Positions 1-8,001 of a stretch of 64,000 bases of DNA are shown piece by piece. The notes beneath the pieces were generated by a model. The model worked only from the letters and a program-made list of their open reading frames with translations, searched no databases and was not told where the DNA came from. The number at the start of each line of letters is the position of its first letter. Position 1 is the stretch's first letter. Source of the DNA: Flavobacterium sp. W4I14 (GTDB lineage: Bacteria > Bacteroidota > Bacteroidia > Sphingobacteriales > Sphingobacteriaceae); assembly GCA_030817875.1 (NCBI GenBank), contig JAUSZU010000001.1:3906001-3970000 (forward strand), read 5' to 3'. Position numbers and translations under genes: made by a program.

Positions 1-601
1 TATTATCAAATTTAACAGAGTTTTCATCAATGGTATTGGCCGATTTTTCGAGGTAGGCTGTTTTTTCTATCTTCGCTTTGGCCATTTCATTTTCGTATTC
101 TTTATCCTGCAGGTCTCCATAACCACCAATGTGGTAATAAAAAAGATATGCCGCAGCAAAAATCATTGTACCGTAGAAAAGGAAGTTAAACCAGGCCGGC
201 ACTGGGTTATTAAGCTCTTTAATGCCATCGTAAGCATGATTGATTACCAGATCCTTTTCTTCTTCAATTGGCCTTAAGCTTAAAAGTTTTGTCCAGATTG
301 AAGGTTTAACTGGCTGTTGCTTTAACCAGCTATCGTAATCCAAAACCAACTCTTTTACTGGCTTGGTGTATGGCGTAGGATTTAACTGTTCCTGGTACAT
401 TACCTTGAATGCATTTAACAGGGTTACTGAAACAACTAGCAGCACAACTGCAAAAACCAAGAGGATTATAATCAGTATCTCCGACTGGTTTAGCCCTAAG
501 CCTGCCTGAGCAGGTGTTATGGTTTCTGCGGCCTTCTCATCTGCAGCAAAGGCTGTAATTGAGATGAACAGGAATAATAACAATAGTTTAATCTTCTTCA
601 T
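1..601 (-). CDS. ccoP: cbb3-type cytochrome c oxidase subunit CcoP, C-terminus off the window
   Basis: This is the N-terminal 200 residues of the diheme c-type subunit, which passes electrons to CcoO and CcoN in the high-affinity terminal oxidase of the inner membrane. Translation from the ATG at 599-601 gives a hydrophobic, possibly signal-like N-terminus ending near AFA, a first membrane segment (about residues 43-60), and then the CcoP hallmark HAYDGIKELNNPVPAW just before a second membrane segment. The cytochrome c domain with its CxxCH motifs would lie beyond the left edge and cannot be seen. The gene overlaps the end of the upstream ccoQ-like gene by 14 bases, so it is the distal visible gene of the oxidase operon. 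The hallmark motif makes the identification firm. The N-terminal hydrophobic stretch and extra membrane segment are typical of Bacteroidota CcoP. Confidence 0.93.
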   Translation of the reverse strand, partial: MKKIKLLLLFLFISITAFAADEKAAETITPAQAGLGLNQSEILIIILLVFAVVLLVVSVTLLNAFKVMYQEQLNPTPYTKPVKELVLDYDSWLKQQPVKPSIWTKLLSLRPIEEEKDLVINHAYDGIKELNNPVPAWFNFLFYGTMIFAAAYLFYYHIGGYGDLQDKEYENEMAKAKIEKTAYLEKSANTIDENSVKFDN

Positions 602-770
602 ATGCAATAGGTTGATGGTCTTGAATGGGAAGCTGGCTCATTACTTCAATATGTTTTTTATTTAGTTTGAGCAGGTAAATACCCACGATTACAAAAAACA
701 CCATGAACATGAGCAGTGAGGTGATGAGGTATAATTCGCCACCGGCTAAATCTTTAATCTGGTTGAACAT
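588..770 (-). CDS. ccoQ: small single-pass membrane protein, CcoQ-like oxidase component
   Basis: A 60-residue protein with one membrane segment (about residues 14-35) and a charged cytoplasmic tail. This is the size and layout of CcoQ/FixQ, the small subunit that stabilises cbb3 oxidase. It lies between ccoNO and ccoP, three bases after the ccoNO stop and overlapping ccoP by 14 bases, which suggests translational coupling. Sequence conservation in CcoQ proteins is low, so the call rests mainly on position, size and topology. Some annotations would call it a cbb3 oxidase component or a hypothetical protein. Confidence 0.8.
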   Translation of the reverse strand: MFNQIKDLAGGELYLITSLLMFMVFFVIVGIYLLKLNKKHIEVMSQLPIQDHQPIAYEED

Positions 771-773
771 ATT

Positions 774-2915
774 TTATTGATTTGAAGGAATGGTTTCTTT
801 ATTTGCTTTGATATCGGTACCTAAACGTTGCAGGTAGGCAATAATGGCTACTATTTCCCTGTCGCTTTTAACCTTAATATTATTCTGTTTAAGGTCGAGT
901 GCAATCTTTTCGGCCTGAACTTTTAAATCATCGTTAGCACGTTTATCATAACCATCGGGATAAGGAACGCCCAATGTTTGCATGGCCCTGATCTTGCTTG
1001 CTGTGGTTGTAATGTCCAGTTTCTGTTCGATGAGCCAGGCATAAGGCGGCATAATGCTTCCTGGCGACATTGAAGTAGGATCGACCAGGTGATTGTAATG
1101 CCAGGCATCTGAATATTTCCCGCCTATGCGGTGAAGATCAGGCCCTGTTCGTTTACTCCCCCATAAAAACGGGTGATCGTAAACAAACTCTCCGGCTTTA
1201 CTATATTCTCCATATCGCTCAGTTTCTGAACGGAAAGGCCGCACCGTTTGCGAGTGGCAGTTTACGCAACCTTCTCTGATGTATAAATCCCTGCCCTGAA
1301 GCTCTAGTGCTGAGTATGGTTTTACACTGGCAATTGTAGGCACGTTAGATTGAATGGTAAAAGTGGGCATCATTTCTACCATACCCCCGATTAGGATGAT
1401 GATGAGTGATAATACCATAAATTTCATTGGCTTACGTTCCAGAACCCTGTGCCAGGCTTTATCCGCTGAAGAGGTTTCGATAATAACTTTGCTTAATGGC
1501 ATGGCTTCTGCCGGTTCATTGGCAAGTAATTTAGCCCCCAACATGGTTTTGGCCAGGTTATAAGTCATGGTTATTACCCCTATTAAATACAGCGCACCAC
1601 CAATTGAACGCAAAACATGCATCGGAATAATCTGTAGTGTGGTGGCTAAGAAATTCGGGTACTTTAATAAACCTTCGGGCGTAAACTCTTTCCACATCAG
1701 CCCCTGCGTAAAACCTGCCCAATACATTGGCACGGCATAAAAAAGGATACCCAAAGTACCTATCCAGAAATGGAAACCTGCAAGCTTTTTCGAGTATAGC
1801 TCTGTTTTGTAAATGCGTGGAATTAACCAGTACAGCACACCGAAGGTTAAAAAGCCATTCCAGCCTAAAGCACCAACGTGCACATGGGCAACAATCCAAT
1901 CGGTAAAGTGGGCTACCCCATTAATCTGCTTTAAAGATAACAATGGACCTTCGAAAGTGGCCATACCATAAGCGGTAAGGGCAACCACCATAAATTTAAG
2001 GGTAACATCTTCCCTTACCTTATCCCAGGCACCGCGCAAGGTTAACAAACCGTTGATCATACCGCCCCAGCTTGGTGCAATTAGCATGATCGAAAAGGCA
2101 ACACCTAATGATTGTGCCCAACCAGGCAATGAAGTGTATAATAAATGGTGAGGGCCGGCCCAGATGTAAATAAAAATGAGCGACCAAAAATGCAGGATAC
2201 TTAATTTATAAGAGTAAACGGGTCTTCCGGCCATCTTAGGCAAGAAATAATACATCATGCCCAGATAAGGTGTAGTTAGAAAAAATGCCACTGCGTTATG
2301 CCCGTACCACCATTGTACCAGTGCATCCTGTACACCTGCATACACGTAATAACTTTTCATGAAAGAAATAGGAAGCTCGAAAGAGTTTACGATGTGCAAT
2401 ACCGCTATGGTAACGAAAGTGGCAATGTAAAACCAGATGGCTACATATAAATGACGTTCTCTTCTTTTGAAAATGGTACCAAACATGTTAATGCCAAAAA
2501 CCACCCATATGATGGTGATGGCAATATCTATCGGCCATTCGAGCTCGGCATACTCATGTGAGGTGGTAAAGCCTAATGGAAGCGTAATCACTGCCGATAA
2601 AATAATCAGCTGCCAGCCCCAGAAGTGGATTTTGCTCAGTACATCGCTAAACATCCGTGCTTTTAACAAACGCTGAAGGGAATAATAAACACCCATAAAA
2701 ATGGCATTGCCCACAAAGGCGAAAATTACGGCATTGGTATGCAGCGGCCTGATCCGGCCAAATGTGGTGTACTGACTGCCCATGTTCATTGCGGGTTTAA
2801 ACAGTTGCATAGCTGCAAGCAAGCCAACTGTCATTCCTATAATTCCCCATACCAGGGTGGCAATACCAAAGTTCCGAACAATCTTGTTATCGTAAGTAAA
2901 TTTTTCTAACTGCAT
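774..2915 (-). CDS. ccoN: cbb3-type cytochrome c oxidase, fused CcoN-CcoO subunits I and II
   Basis: One 713-residue chain carries the catalytic heme-copper subunit and the monoheme c subunit, which are separate genes in proteobacteria. The CcoN part (about 1-480) has many membrane segments. Visible candidate ligands are His59 for the low-spin heme, His206 and His256-His257 for CuB, and His344/His346 in HVHVGALGWNGF for the high-spin heme. The CcoO part follows after a further membrane segment (about 499-516), with heme c motif CVNCH at 550-554 and MPPYAWL at about 622. The frame stays open upstream to 3110, but homology starts at MQLEKFTYDN, so the ATG at 2913-2915 is chosen. The enzyme reduces O2 to water with proton pumping at low oxygen. 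CcoN-CcoO fusion is common in Bacteroidota. Its own promoter may lie just upstream. Confidence 0.95.
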   Translation of the reverse strand: MQLEKFTYDNKIVRNFGIATLVWGIIGMTVGLLAAMQLFKPAMNMGSQYTTFGRIRPLHTNAVIFAFVGNAIFMGVYYSLQRLLKARMFSDVLSKIHFWGWQLIILSAVITLPLGFTTSHEYAELEWPIDIAITIIWVVFGINMFGTIFKRRERHLYVAIWFYIATFVTIAVLHIVNSFELPISFMKSYYVYAGVQDALVQWWYGHNAVAFFLTTPYLGMMYYFLPKMAGRPVYSYKLSILHFWSLIFIYIWAGPHHLLYTSLPGWAQSLGVAFSIMLIAPSWGGMINGLLTLRGAWDKVREDVTLKFMVVALTAYGMATFEGPLLSLKQINGVAHFTDWIVAHVHVGALGWNGFLTFGVLYWLIPRIYKTELYSKKLAGFHFWIGTLGILFYAVPMYWAGFTQGLMWKEFTPEGLLKYPNFLATTLQIIPMHVLRSIGGALYLIGVITMTYNLAKTMLGAKLLANEPAEAMPLSKVIIETSSADKAWHRVLERKPMKFMVLSLIIILIGGMVEMMPTFTIQSNVPTIASVKPYSALELQGRDLYIREGCVNCHSQTVRPFRSETERYGEYSKAGEFVYDHPFLWGSKRTGPDLHRIGGKYSDAWHYNHLVDPTSMSPGSIMPPYAWLIEQKLDITTTASKIRAMQTLGVPYPDGYDKRANDDLKVQAEKIALDLKQNNIKVKSDREIVAIIAYLQRLGTDIKANKETIPSNQ

Positions 2916-2948
2916 AATAGAAGCTGAATTTTTGTATGTTTTGTGTTC

Positions 2949-2976
2949 CAAAGGTATTCTCCAGTGGACAGACAAA
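2949..2976 (-). promoter_or_regulatory. candidate internal promoter for ccoNO
   Basis: On the minus strand TACCTTTG (2949-2956) matches the Bacteroidota -7 element TAnnTTTG. It is preceded after 16 bases by TTTG (2973-2976), a possible -33 element. The usual spacing is a few bases longer, so the match is imperfect. It lies 34 bases upstream of the ccoNO ATG, in the gap after ccoS, and would allow ccoNOQP to be expressed apart from ccoI and hemN. Confidence 0.4.
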
Positions 2977-2988
2977 GGATGATGATGC

Positions 2989-3168
2989 TTAGCTAGAAAA
3001 GTGATCTTCTTCACTTTTTTCAGCAACAACTTCATCATCGAAGAGCATGCGGATACCTGGGGTATGTACATCATCGTTCTGACCGGTTTTATAAGCCCAG
3101 AAGAATGCACCCAAAAAAATGAGCGCCATTAGAACACTGCAGCCAACCAAAAAGTAAAGGATGTTCAT
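2989..3168 (-). CDS. ccoS: cbb3 oxidase maturation protein CcoS
   Basis: A 59-residue protein read from the ATG at 3166-3168 and beginning MNILYFLVGCSVLMALIFL. It has one N-terminal membrane segment, then an aromatic stretch (FFWAYKTGQNDD), a TPGIRMLFDDE motif and an acidic tail. This is the standard form of CcoS, which is needed to insert cofactors (heme b and CuB) into CcoN. The start overlaps the ccoI stop in an ATGA arrangement, so the two genes are probably translationally coupled. The pair ccoI-ccoS directly before ccoNO is a classic arrangement. Confidence 0.92.
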   Translation of the reverse strand: MNILYFLVGCSVLMALIFLGAFFWAYKTGQNDDVHTPGIRMLFDDEVVAEKSEEDHFSS

Positions 3169-5549
3169 ATCAGTTTATTTTTACGGGCAAACCACCTGGT
3201 TGCCAAAGTAGTAAAGGAGATAATGGTAACCGTACTGATCGGCATCAGTACTGCGGCCACCAAAGGATAAAGTGTACCCTGCACGGCAAAATAAATACCA
3301 ATACAATTATAGGCGATGGCTATGGCAAAGCTTGTTTTAATGATCTTCAGCCCATCTTTACTTAACTGGATAAAATCTGGCAGATAATTTAAGGCGCTAC
3401 CTTTGAGAATGGCATCACAACCGGGCGTAAAATTATTGATGTTATCTGTTAATGCGATTCCAAAATCACTTTGTTTTAAGGCTCCGGCATCGTTTAGCCC
3501 ATCGCCCAGCATCATTACTTTATCCCCACCCTGCTGAAGTTTTAAAACTGCATCTAGCTTTTGGTGAGGGCTTTGGCGAAACCTGATCGTTGTTTTTTCG
3601 GTGAATATCGTATCCAGCATCCACCGGTCTTTATCGGTATCGCCTGATAAAACCAGCAGCTTCAATTTCGAAAGTTTTAAGATCAACTGCGCTAATCCCG
3701 AACGCCACTGCTGTTTGATATCGAAACATCCTTTATAAACATGGTCGATCACAATATGCACGCCGCTTTCGCGGGCAGATTTTACTTCCATAGGCAGCAT
3801 AGAAAGATGTCCGGCATAAATACTGTGGTTATTTATTTTAGCGGTCAAACCTTTTCCCACCACCTCTTTATAATCGCTGAGTGAATAAAACCGGTCAACA
3901 TTTAGGGCTTTTAAGATATGCCTGCTCAGAGGATGGATAGAATTGCGCAAGAGGGAACCAACAATAATCTTTTCTTCATCGGTTATCATTCCGCTAAAGA
4001 TGATCTCCGCATTTTCACTGCTGGTTAGGGTACCTGTTTTATCGAAAATCAGGGTATCGCATTTGGCAAGTTCTTCAACGGCATCTGTATTTTTCACATA
4101 AAACCCCTTCTTATCAAAAACCGATAAGATTGCAGATAGTGTAAATGGGGTACTTAAAGCCAATACGCATGGACAGGCCACAATAATTACGGCGGTAAAT
4201 GCCGACCATGCTTTGTGGCTATCGTTCTGAAGCAGCCAATATCCGGTAGCGGCAAATGCAATCAGGAAAACACCCAGGCTGAAGTATTTGGCTACAGTAT
4301 CATTAAAGTTCTGTTTTTCGGTATTGTTTTTATAATTATCATTGTTCCATAAACCGGTTAAGTAACTCTGTGAAACAGGTTTGATCACTTCAAGTTCTAT
4401 GGCCTCACTGGTTTGCCTGCCACCTGCATAAATAATTTCGCCCAGAACCTTATGTACAGGGTCTGATTCGCCGGTAACAAAACTCATATCCATCCAGGCC
4501 TCACCTTTCATTAGAATCGCATCTGCAGGAACCAGCTCGCCATTCCTGATCCACAGCCGGTCGCCGATCTTGATTTCGTTTATGGATACTGGTTTTTCTT
4601 TACCATTTTGCAGAGTAGTTACCGCAATCGGGAAATAGGACCGGTAATCGCGATCAAAAGAAATGTGATGATAGGTACGCTGTTTAAGCCATTTGCCCAT
4701 TAAAAGCAAAAAAACCAATCCTGTTAAGGTATCGGCAAAACCTGGGCCTGTACTGGAAAGAATTTCGAAAGCAGTACGTAAGAAAAGCACCGCAATAATT
4801 AATGCTAAAGGGGTATCGAGGTTAATATGCCTGTGTTTAAGGCTTGTTATTGCTGAGGTAAAGTAATCGCGGCCACAATAAAAAGCAGCGGGAATAGAGA
4901 ACGTAAGGTTTAGCCAGCCAAAAAGCGATTGAAATTGTTTCTCGAAACCTGATAAACCAAAATATTCCGGAAAGCTAAAGAGCATAACATTGCCCATTAA
5001 AAATCCCGCAACGGCTATTTTTAACACCAAAGCTTTATCTACCGCACTGCTGTGCTCCTGTACTACATCCTGCAGACTGATCAAAGGCTCGTAACCAATC
5101 TGGTTTAAAGTTTCTACCAGCTGCCTTAACGAAATTTCGTTGTGGTTGAAACTTATAGTAACCTGTTTTTTAAGAAAATCGATCCGTGAGCTGAATATAG
5201 CGGAGTTGATTTTATAGAGGTGTTCTAGCAACCAGATGCACGAACTGCAGTGTATTGCAGGGATATAAAAGGTGATAATGCTCGAACTTTCATGTTTATA
5301 ATCGAGCAGCTGATCGATAATTTTTGGTTCATCCAAATATTCTAAATGGCTTTCATTTTTAAACTGCCTGCCTGGATTATTATTGTACACATAATAATTG
5401 CATAAATTATTCTCTGAAAGGATCTTGAAAACAGCCATGCAGCCCGCGCAGCAAAAATCTTTATCTCCTACCTGATATTTTACCTTGGGCAGATCTTCGC
5501 CACAATGATAGCAAAGGGCCTGTGTTGCGGTTTTATTTTGATCTTCCAT
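3165..5549 (-). CDS. ccoI: copper-translocating P1B-type ATPase CcoI/FixI
   Basis: A 794-residue heavy-metal ATPase that exports Cu(I) for building the CuB centre of cbb3 oxidase. Domains in order: an N-terminal Cys-rich metal-binding domain (CYHC at 13-16, CCAGC at 33-37), an HMA-like domain with CSSC at 101-104, paired membrane helices, the actuator loop with TGES at 359-362, the CPC transport motif at 459-461, the phosphorylated Asp503 in DKTGTLT, the HP motif at 539-540 and GDGLND at 682-687. The N-terminal Cys domain plus HMA is the FixI/CcoI type, not general CopA. The frame is open to 5636, but homology begins at MEDQNKTATQ (ATG 5547-5549), 13 bases after the hemN stop. It overlaps ccoS by four bases. 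Confidence 0.94.
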   Translation of the reverse strand: MEDQNKTATQALCYHCGEDLPKVKYQVGDKDFCCAGCMAVFKILSENNLCNYYVYNNNPGRQFKNESHLEYLDEPKIIDQLLDYKHESSSIITFYIPAIHCSSCIWLLEHLYKINSAIFSSRIDFLKKQVTISFNHNEISLRQLVETLNQIGYEPLISLQDVVQEHSSAVDKALVLKIAVAGFLMGNVMLFSFPEYFGLSGFEKQFQSLFGWLNLTFSIPAAFYCGRDYFTSAITSLKHRHINLDTPLALIIAVLFLRTAFEILSSTGPGFADTLTGLVFLLLMGKWLKQRTYHHISFDRDYRSYFPIAVTTLQNGKEKPVSINEIKIGDRLWIRNGELVPADAILMKGEAWMDMSFVTGESDPVHKVLGEIIYAGGRQTSEAIELEVIKPVSQSYLTGLWNNDNYKNNTEKQNFNDTVAKYFSLGVFLIAFAATGYWLLQNDSHKAWSAFTAVIIVACPCVLALSTPFTLSAILSVFDKKGFYVKNTDAVEELAKCDTLIFDKTGTLTSSENAEIIFSGMITDEEKIIVGSLLRNSIHPLSRHILKALNVDRFYSLSDYKEVVGKGLTAKINNHSIYAGHLSMLPMEVKSARESGVHIVIDHVYKGCFDIKQQWRSGLAQLILKLSKLKLLVLSGDTDKDRWMLDTIFTEKTTIRFRQSPHQKLDAVLKLQQGGDKVMMLGDGLNDAGALKQSDFGIALTDNINNFTPGCDAILKGSALNYLPDFIQLSKDGLKIIKTSFAIAIAYNCIGIYFAVQGTLYPLVAAVLMPISTVTIISFTTLATRWFARKNKLI

Positions 5550-5562
5550 TTTTAATCTGTTC

Positions 5563-6909
5563 TTAAATTGATGAACTGAACAATTGAGTTTTGGGCTGTT
5601 TAAGCCATAGTTTCTCGTCGAAAGCCATGCACACATTCCGTAAAAAAGATCGTCCCTTGGTGGTAATCCTGATTTCTTTTTCGGTTACCCAGATCAGCTT
5701 ATCGCGTAATAAAGGCAACAGCCTGCCATACACAGACTCGGGAATACCTTCATTGTAAATTGTATTTTCCTTACACATGATGTTAAGGATGTGTTTTCTC
5801 ACTTCAAGATCTTCGCCCGTAAGGAAATGACCTTTTTCTACAGGTAGTGTCCCTTGTTCAATTTTATTGAGATAATCTTCTACCGTTTTCGGGTTTTGTG
5901 CAAAAGCTGTCCAGCTATCGCTAATAGAAGATACGCCAAGGCCAATAAGTAAATGGGTATGTTTATTGGTGTAGCCCATAAAATTGCGGTGCAGCTTCTG
6001 TTCAGTCATCGCCTGGAACAAAGAATCGCTGTTCAGTGCAAAATGATCCATCCCTACATCTTTATATCCTGCGGCATCAAGCAATTGTCTGCCCAATTGG
6101 TAGAGCGCAAATTTTTCGTCGCCTAGGGGAAGATCTTTTTCGGTATAATGTCTTTGGCCGGTTTTTAGCCATGGCACATGGGCATAACTGTAAAAAGCAA
6201 TACGGTCTGGCTTCATATCGATTACCGCTCCTATGGTATCCGCTAAGCCCGGAATTGTTTGTCCAGGAAGACCGTAGATCAAATCAAAATTAACAGAGGT
6301 GTAACCGATTTCCCTTGCTTTTGCGGTAACAACAGCTACCTGTTGGGGTGTTTGAAAGCGGTTGATCAGGAACTGCACTTTAGGATCGAAATCCTGGATT
6401 CCCAGGCTTAATCTTTTAAAACCAAGACTGTACAGCGTAGTCAGATGTTCACTGGTGGTATTGGCTGGATGTGCCTCAAAAGAAAATTCTGCATCAGCAG
6501 CCAAAGTTGAATTTTGCAGCACGCCATTGATCAATAACCCCAGGTTCTCCGGGCTGAAAAAAGTTGGTGTTCCACCGCCAAGGTGCAGTTCTTTTAGTTT
6601 GGGTTTCTCCCTCAAAACATCTACATACATTCTCCACTCTGAAAGTACTGCTGCTATATATGGCAACTCTACCGAGTGGTTTTTAGTAATCCGTGTATTG
6701 CAGCCGCAATAGGTACAAAGGCTTTCACAGAACGGAAGGTGGATATAAAGACTGATCCCTTCTTCCCTGCATGTTGCATAGGTACTGGCCACACTGCCTA
6801 GCCAGCCATTTGCATTGAAATTTTCGTTATCCCAGTAAGGAACAGTCGGATAACTGGTGTACCTTGGCGCGGCAACATTGTATTTTTTGAGTAGTGCGGC
6901 AGTTTCCAT
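5563..6909 (-). CDS. hemN: oxygen-independent coproporphyrinogen III oxidase
   Basis: A 448-residue radical-SAM enzyme that converts coproporphyrinogen III to protoporphyrinogen IX without O2, supplying heme at low oxygen. The radical-SAM cluster ligands are Cys61, Cys65 and Cys68 in CESLCTYCGC, and the GGGTPTF SAM-binding motif follows. The early PRYTSYPTVPYW stretch and the C-terminal HemN domain with GRSFLRNVC match true HemN, not HemW. The ATG at 6907-6909 shares one base with the stop of the upstream gene (TAATG), a coupling arrangement. Its place before ccoI and the cbb3 genes fits a heme supply role for the oxidase. Confidence 0.94.
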   Translation of the reverse strand: METAALLKKYNVAAPRYTSYPTVPYWDNENFNANGWLGSVASTYATCREEGISLYIHLPFCESLCTYCGCNTRITKNHSVELPYIAAVLSEWRMYVDVLREKPKLKELHLGGGTPTFFSPENLGLLINGVLQNSTLAADAEFSFEAHPANTTSEHLTTLYSLGFKRLSLGIQDFDPKVQFLINRFQTPQQVAVVTAKAREIGYTSVNFDLIYGLPGQTIPGLADTIGAVIDMKPDRIAFYSYAHVPWLKTGQRHYTEKDLPLGDEKFALYQLGRQLLDAAGYKDVGMDHFALNSDSLFQAMTEQKLHRNFMGYTNKHTHLLIGLGVSSISDSWTAFAQNPKTVEDYLNKIEQGTLPVEKGHFLTGEDLEVRKHILNIMCKENTIYNEGIPESVYGRLLPLLRDKLIWVTEKEIRITTKGRSFLRNVCMAFDEKLWLKQPKTQLFSSSI

Positions 6910-7337
6910 TATTTCAGCGCTTTTACGGTAGAACATTCGTTTTGACAGCAGCACGCGTTACCTACGCATTTGCCAACAGCCCATTGATCGAGGTTTTTGA
7001 TCACCTGTTCCATCCGCTGTTTAGCGTCGGCACCGCCGGATGCCAAAGGAACGTTTGCCACTTTGATCCCGGCAGAACCGGCAGCTTTTAAATCAAGATG
7101 GTCTGTTTGGAATGATGAGGTTGCGATGTATTTTATACCCAGGGCTTTTAGTCCCAGAATCATCGCCCCGTTTAGTTCATCGTTGTTAAAAACCAATAGG
7201 GCTTCCTTTCCGGTTGCAAATGAAAGCGTATCAATAGTTAAACTATTGGCAATTATGGTAATGTCGTGTTTTTTATAATTGGCCAGTACCAACCATTCCT
7301 TTTCATCGGGTTTGATGTTGTAAGCTATAGCTTTCAT
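6909..7337 (-). CDS. stand-alone D-lactate dehydrogenase-like N-terminal domain with Cys-rich tail
   Basis: A 142-residue protein whose first 100 residues resemble the N-terminal substrate domain of D-lactate dehydrogenase. The pattern includes KALGIKYIATSSFQTDHLDL and GIKVANVPLAS, comparable to the LGVKLIALRCAGFNNVDL and VPAYSP region of LdhA. The chain then stops. The NAD-binding Rossmann fold and the catalytic Arg, Glu and His of the family are all missing, so dehydrogenase activity is not expected. Instead there is a tail with Cys124, Cys129-131 and Cys135, which could bind a metal. It is the first gene of the hemN-cco operon, with a one-base overlap to hemN. The role is unknown; a redox or metal-related regulatory or chaperone role is only a guess. 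Confidence 0.75.
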   Translation of the reverse strand: MKAIAYNIKPDEKEWLVLANYKKHDITIIANSLTIDTLSFATGKEALLVFNNDELNGAMILGLKALGIKYIATSSFQTDHLDLKAAGSAGIKVANVPLASGGADAKQRMEQVIKNLDQWAVGKCVGNACCCQNECSTVKALK

Positions 7338-7355
7338 ATACAGAGTTTATGAATA

Positions 7356-7380
7356 CAAAACTATAGCGGAAGTAAACCGC
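7356..7380 (-). promoter_or_regulatory. candidate promoter and operator of the hemN-cco operon
   Basis: Reading leftward, TAGTTTTG (7356-7363) is a full match to the TAnnTTTG -7 element, 18 bases before the start of the first operon gene. Directly upstream is an inverted repeat GCGG-N7-CCGC (7366-7380) and a TTG at 7380-7382, a possible -33 element. The inverted repeat covers the spacer, a likely place for a regulator. It is not a match to the FNR/FixK consensus TTGA-N6-TCAA. Confidence 0.4.
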
Positions 7381-7546
7381 AACAGGTGAGGACGCTTAGA
7401 GAAAAAAATGATTTTAGTTACATTTCTTAGTTTGGTGTTGAGCGCTTAGCGCTCGGAGCATAGGGTTAATTAACCGCTTTAAACAATTACTGATGAATCA
7501 CCCCTGGTAATAATCACGACCCATTGACTAATTTTTATAATATGAT

Positions 7547-7632
7547 CGTCATTCCCACGCAGGTGGGAATCCTAAAGCATTAAAATTATCTTCGATGAGC
7601 ACTACGTGGTTCCCAATCATTTGGGAATGACG
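7547..7632. repeat. MITE-like palindromic repeat with 10-bp terminal inverted repeats
   Basis: The element starts CGTCATTCCC (7547-7556) and ends GGGAATGACG (7623-7632), perfect inverted termini. Two inner hairpins are visible: ATTCCCAC-GCAG-GTGGGAAT (7551-7570) and TTCCCAA-TCAT-TTGGGAA (7610-7627). Elements of this look are dispersed in many bacterial genomes. There is no coding capacity. Confidence 0.65.
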
Positions 7633-7641
7633 AACGGCCAA

Positions 7642-7700
7642 AATCTGTCATCAATACTCCTATGTACTTGAAAAATTCTAGCCTCTACTAATGACAGATT
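7642..7700. repeat. inverted repeat, 10-bp arms
   Basis: AATCTGTCAT (7642-7651) and ATGACAGATT (7691-7700) are perfect inverted arms around a 39-base centre. It lies directly between two other repeat elements and is probably a remnant of the same kind of dispersed sequence. Confidence 0.5.
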
Positions 7701-7710
7701 CTAAAATTGG

Positions 7711-7850
7711 CGTCATCTCGACCGAAGCAAATGCGGAGTGTTCCAAAGGAACTCCTTCGGAGGAGAGATCTTTGGACTATGCCTTATATCCCGCTGAACT
7801 TATTTCAGCAGCTATAGGTTAAAGATTCTTCACTGCGTTCAGAATGACAG
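7711..7850. repeat. dispersed CGTCATCTCGACC-type repeat
   Basis: The stretch opens with CGTCATCTCGACCGAAGC and closes with TTCAGAATGACAG, so the ends are loosely inverted (GTCAT/ATGAC). The interior has TTCCAAAGGAACTCCTTCGGAG, related to the hairpin core at 12135-12165 and to 18305-18330. It is recognised as a repeat by this internal similarity within the window. Confidence 0.55.
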
Positions 7851-8001
7851 GTTTTATAAACGATCATCATTACGACATAAGAGGAAATCCTAAAGCACTA
7901 TGCAAACCCATTAAAGCATTAAGATTCCTAACCAGTTATGCGTTTGGAGTCAGTTAACCAGTTTAAACAATTAACCGATTAACCCCTAAGCAATGACCAA
8001 A

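Larger units (their letters stand above)
7338..8001. other. gene-free, repeat-rich gap between the cco operon and the sensor operon
   Basis: No credible coding frame lies here. The left end carries the operon promoter and a 15-bp palindrome GAGCGC-TTA-GCGCTC (7440-7454). The middle and right are filled with separate palindromic repeats, described in their own entries. Both flanking genes read leftward, so the gap also serves as the 3' end of the receiver-Crp gene, but no clear U-tracted terminator was seen. Confidence 0.7.

Noticed and set aside
6909..7337. Functional D-lactate dehydrogenase
   Set aside because: The NAD-binding domain and catalytic Arg, Glu and His are absent; only the N-terminal part is present.
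7338..8001. FNR/FixK-type operator (TTGA-N6-TCAA) before the cco operon
   Set aside because: I looked through the upstream region and found no acceptable match; the GCGG-N7-CCGC repeat at 7366-7380 is of another type.
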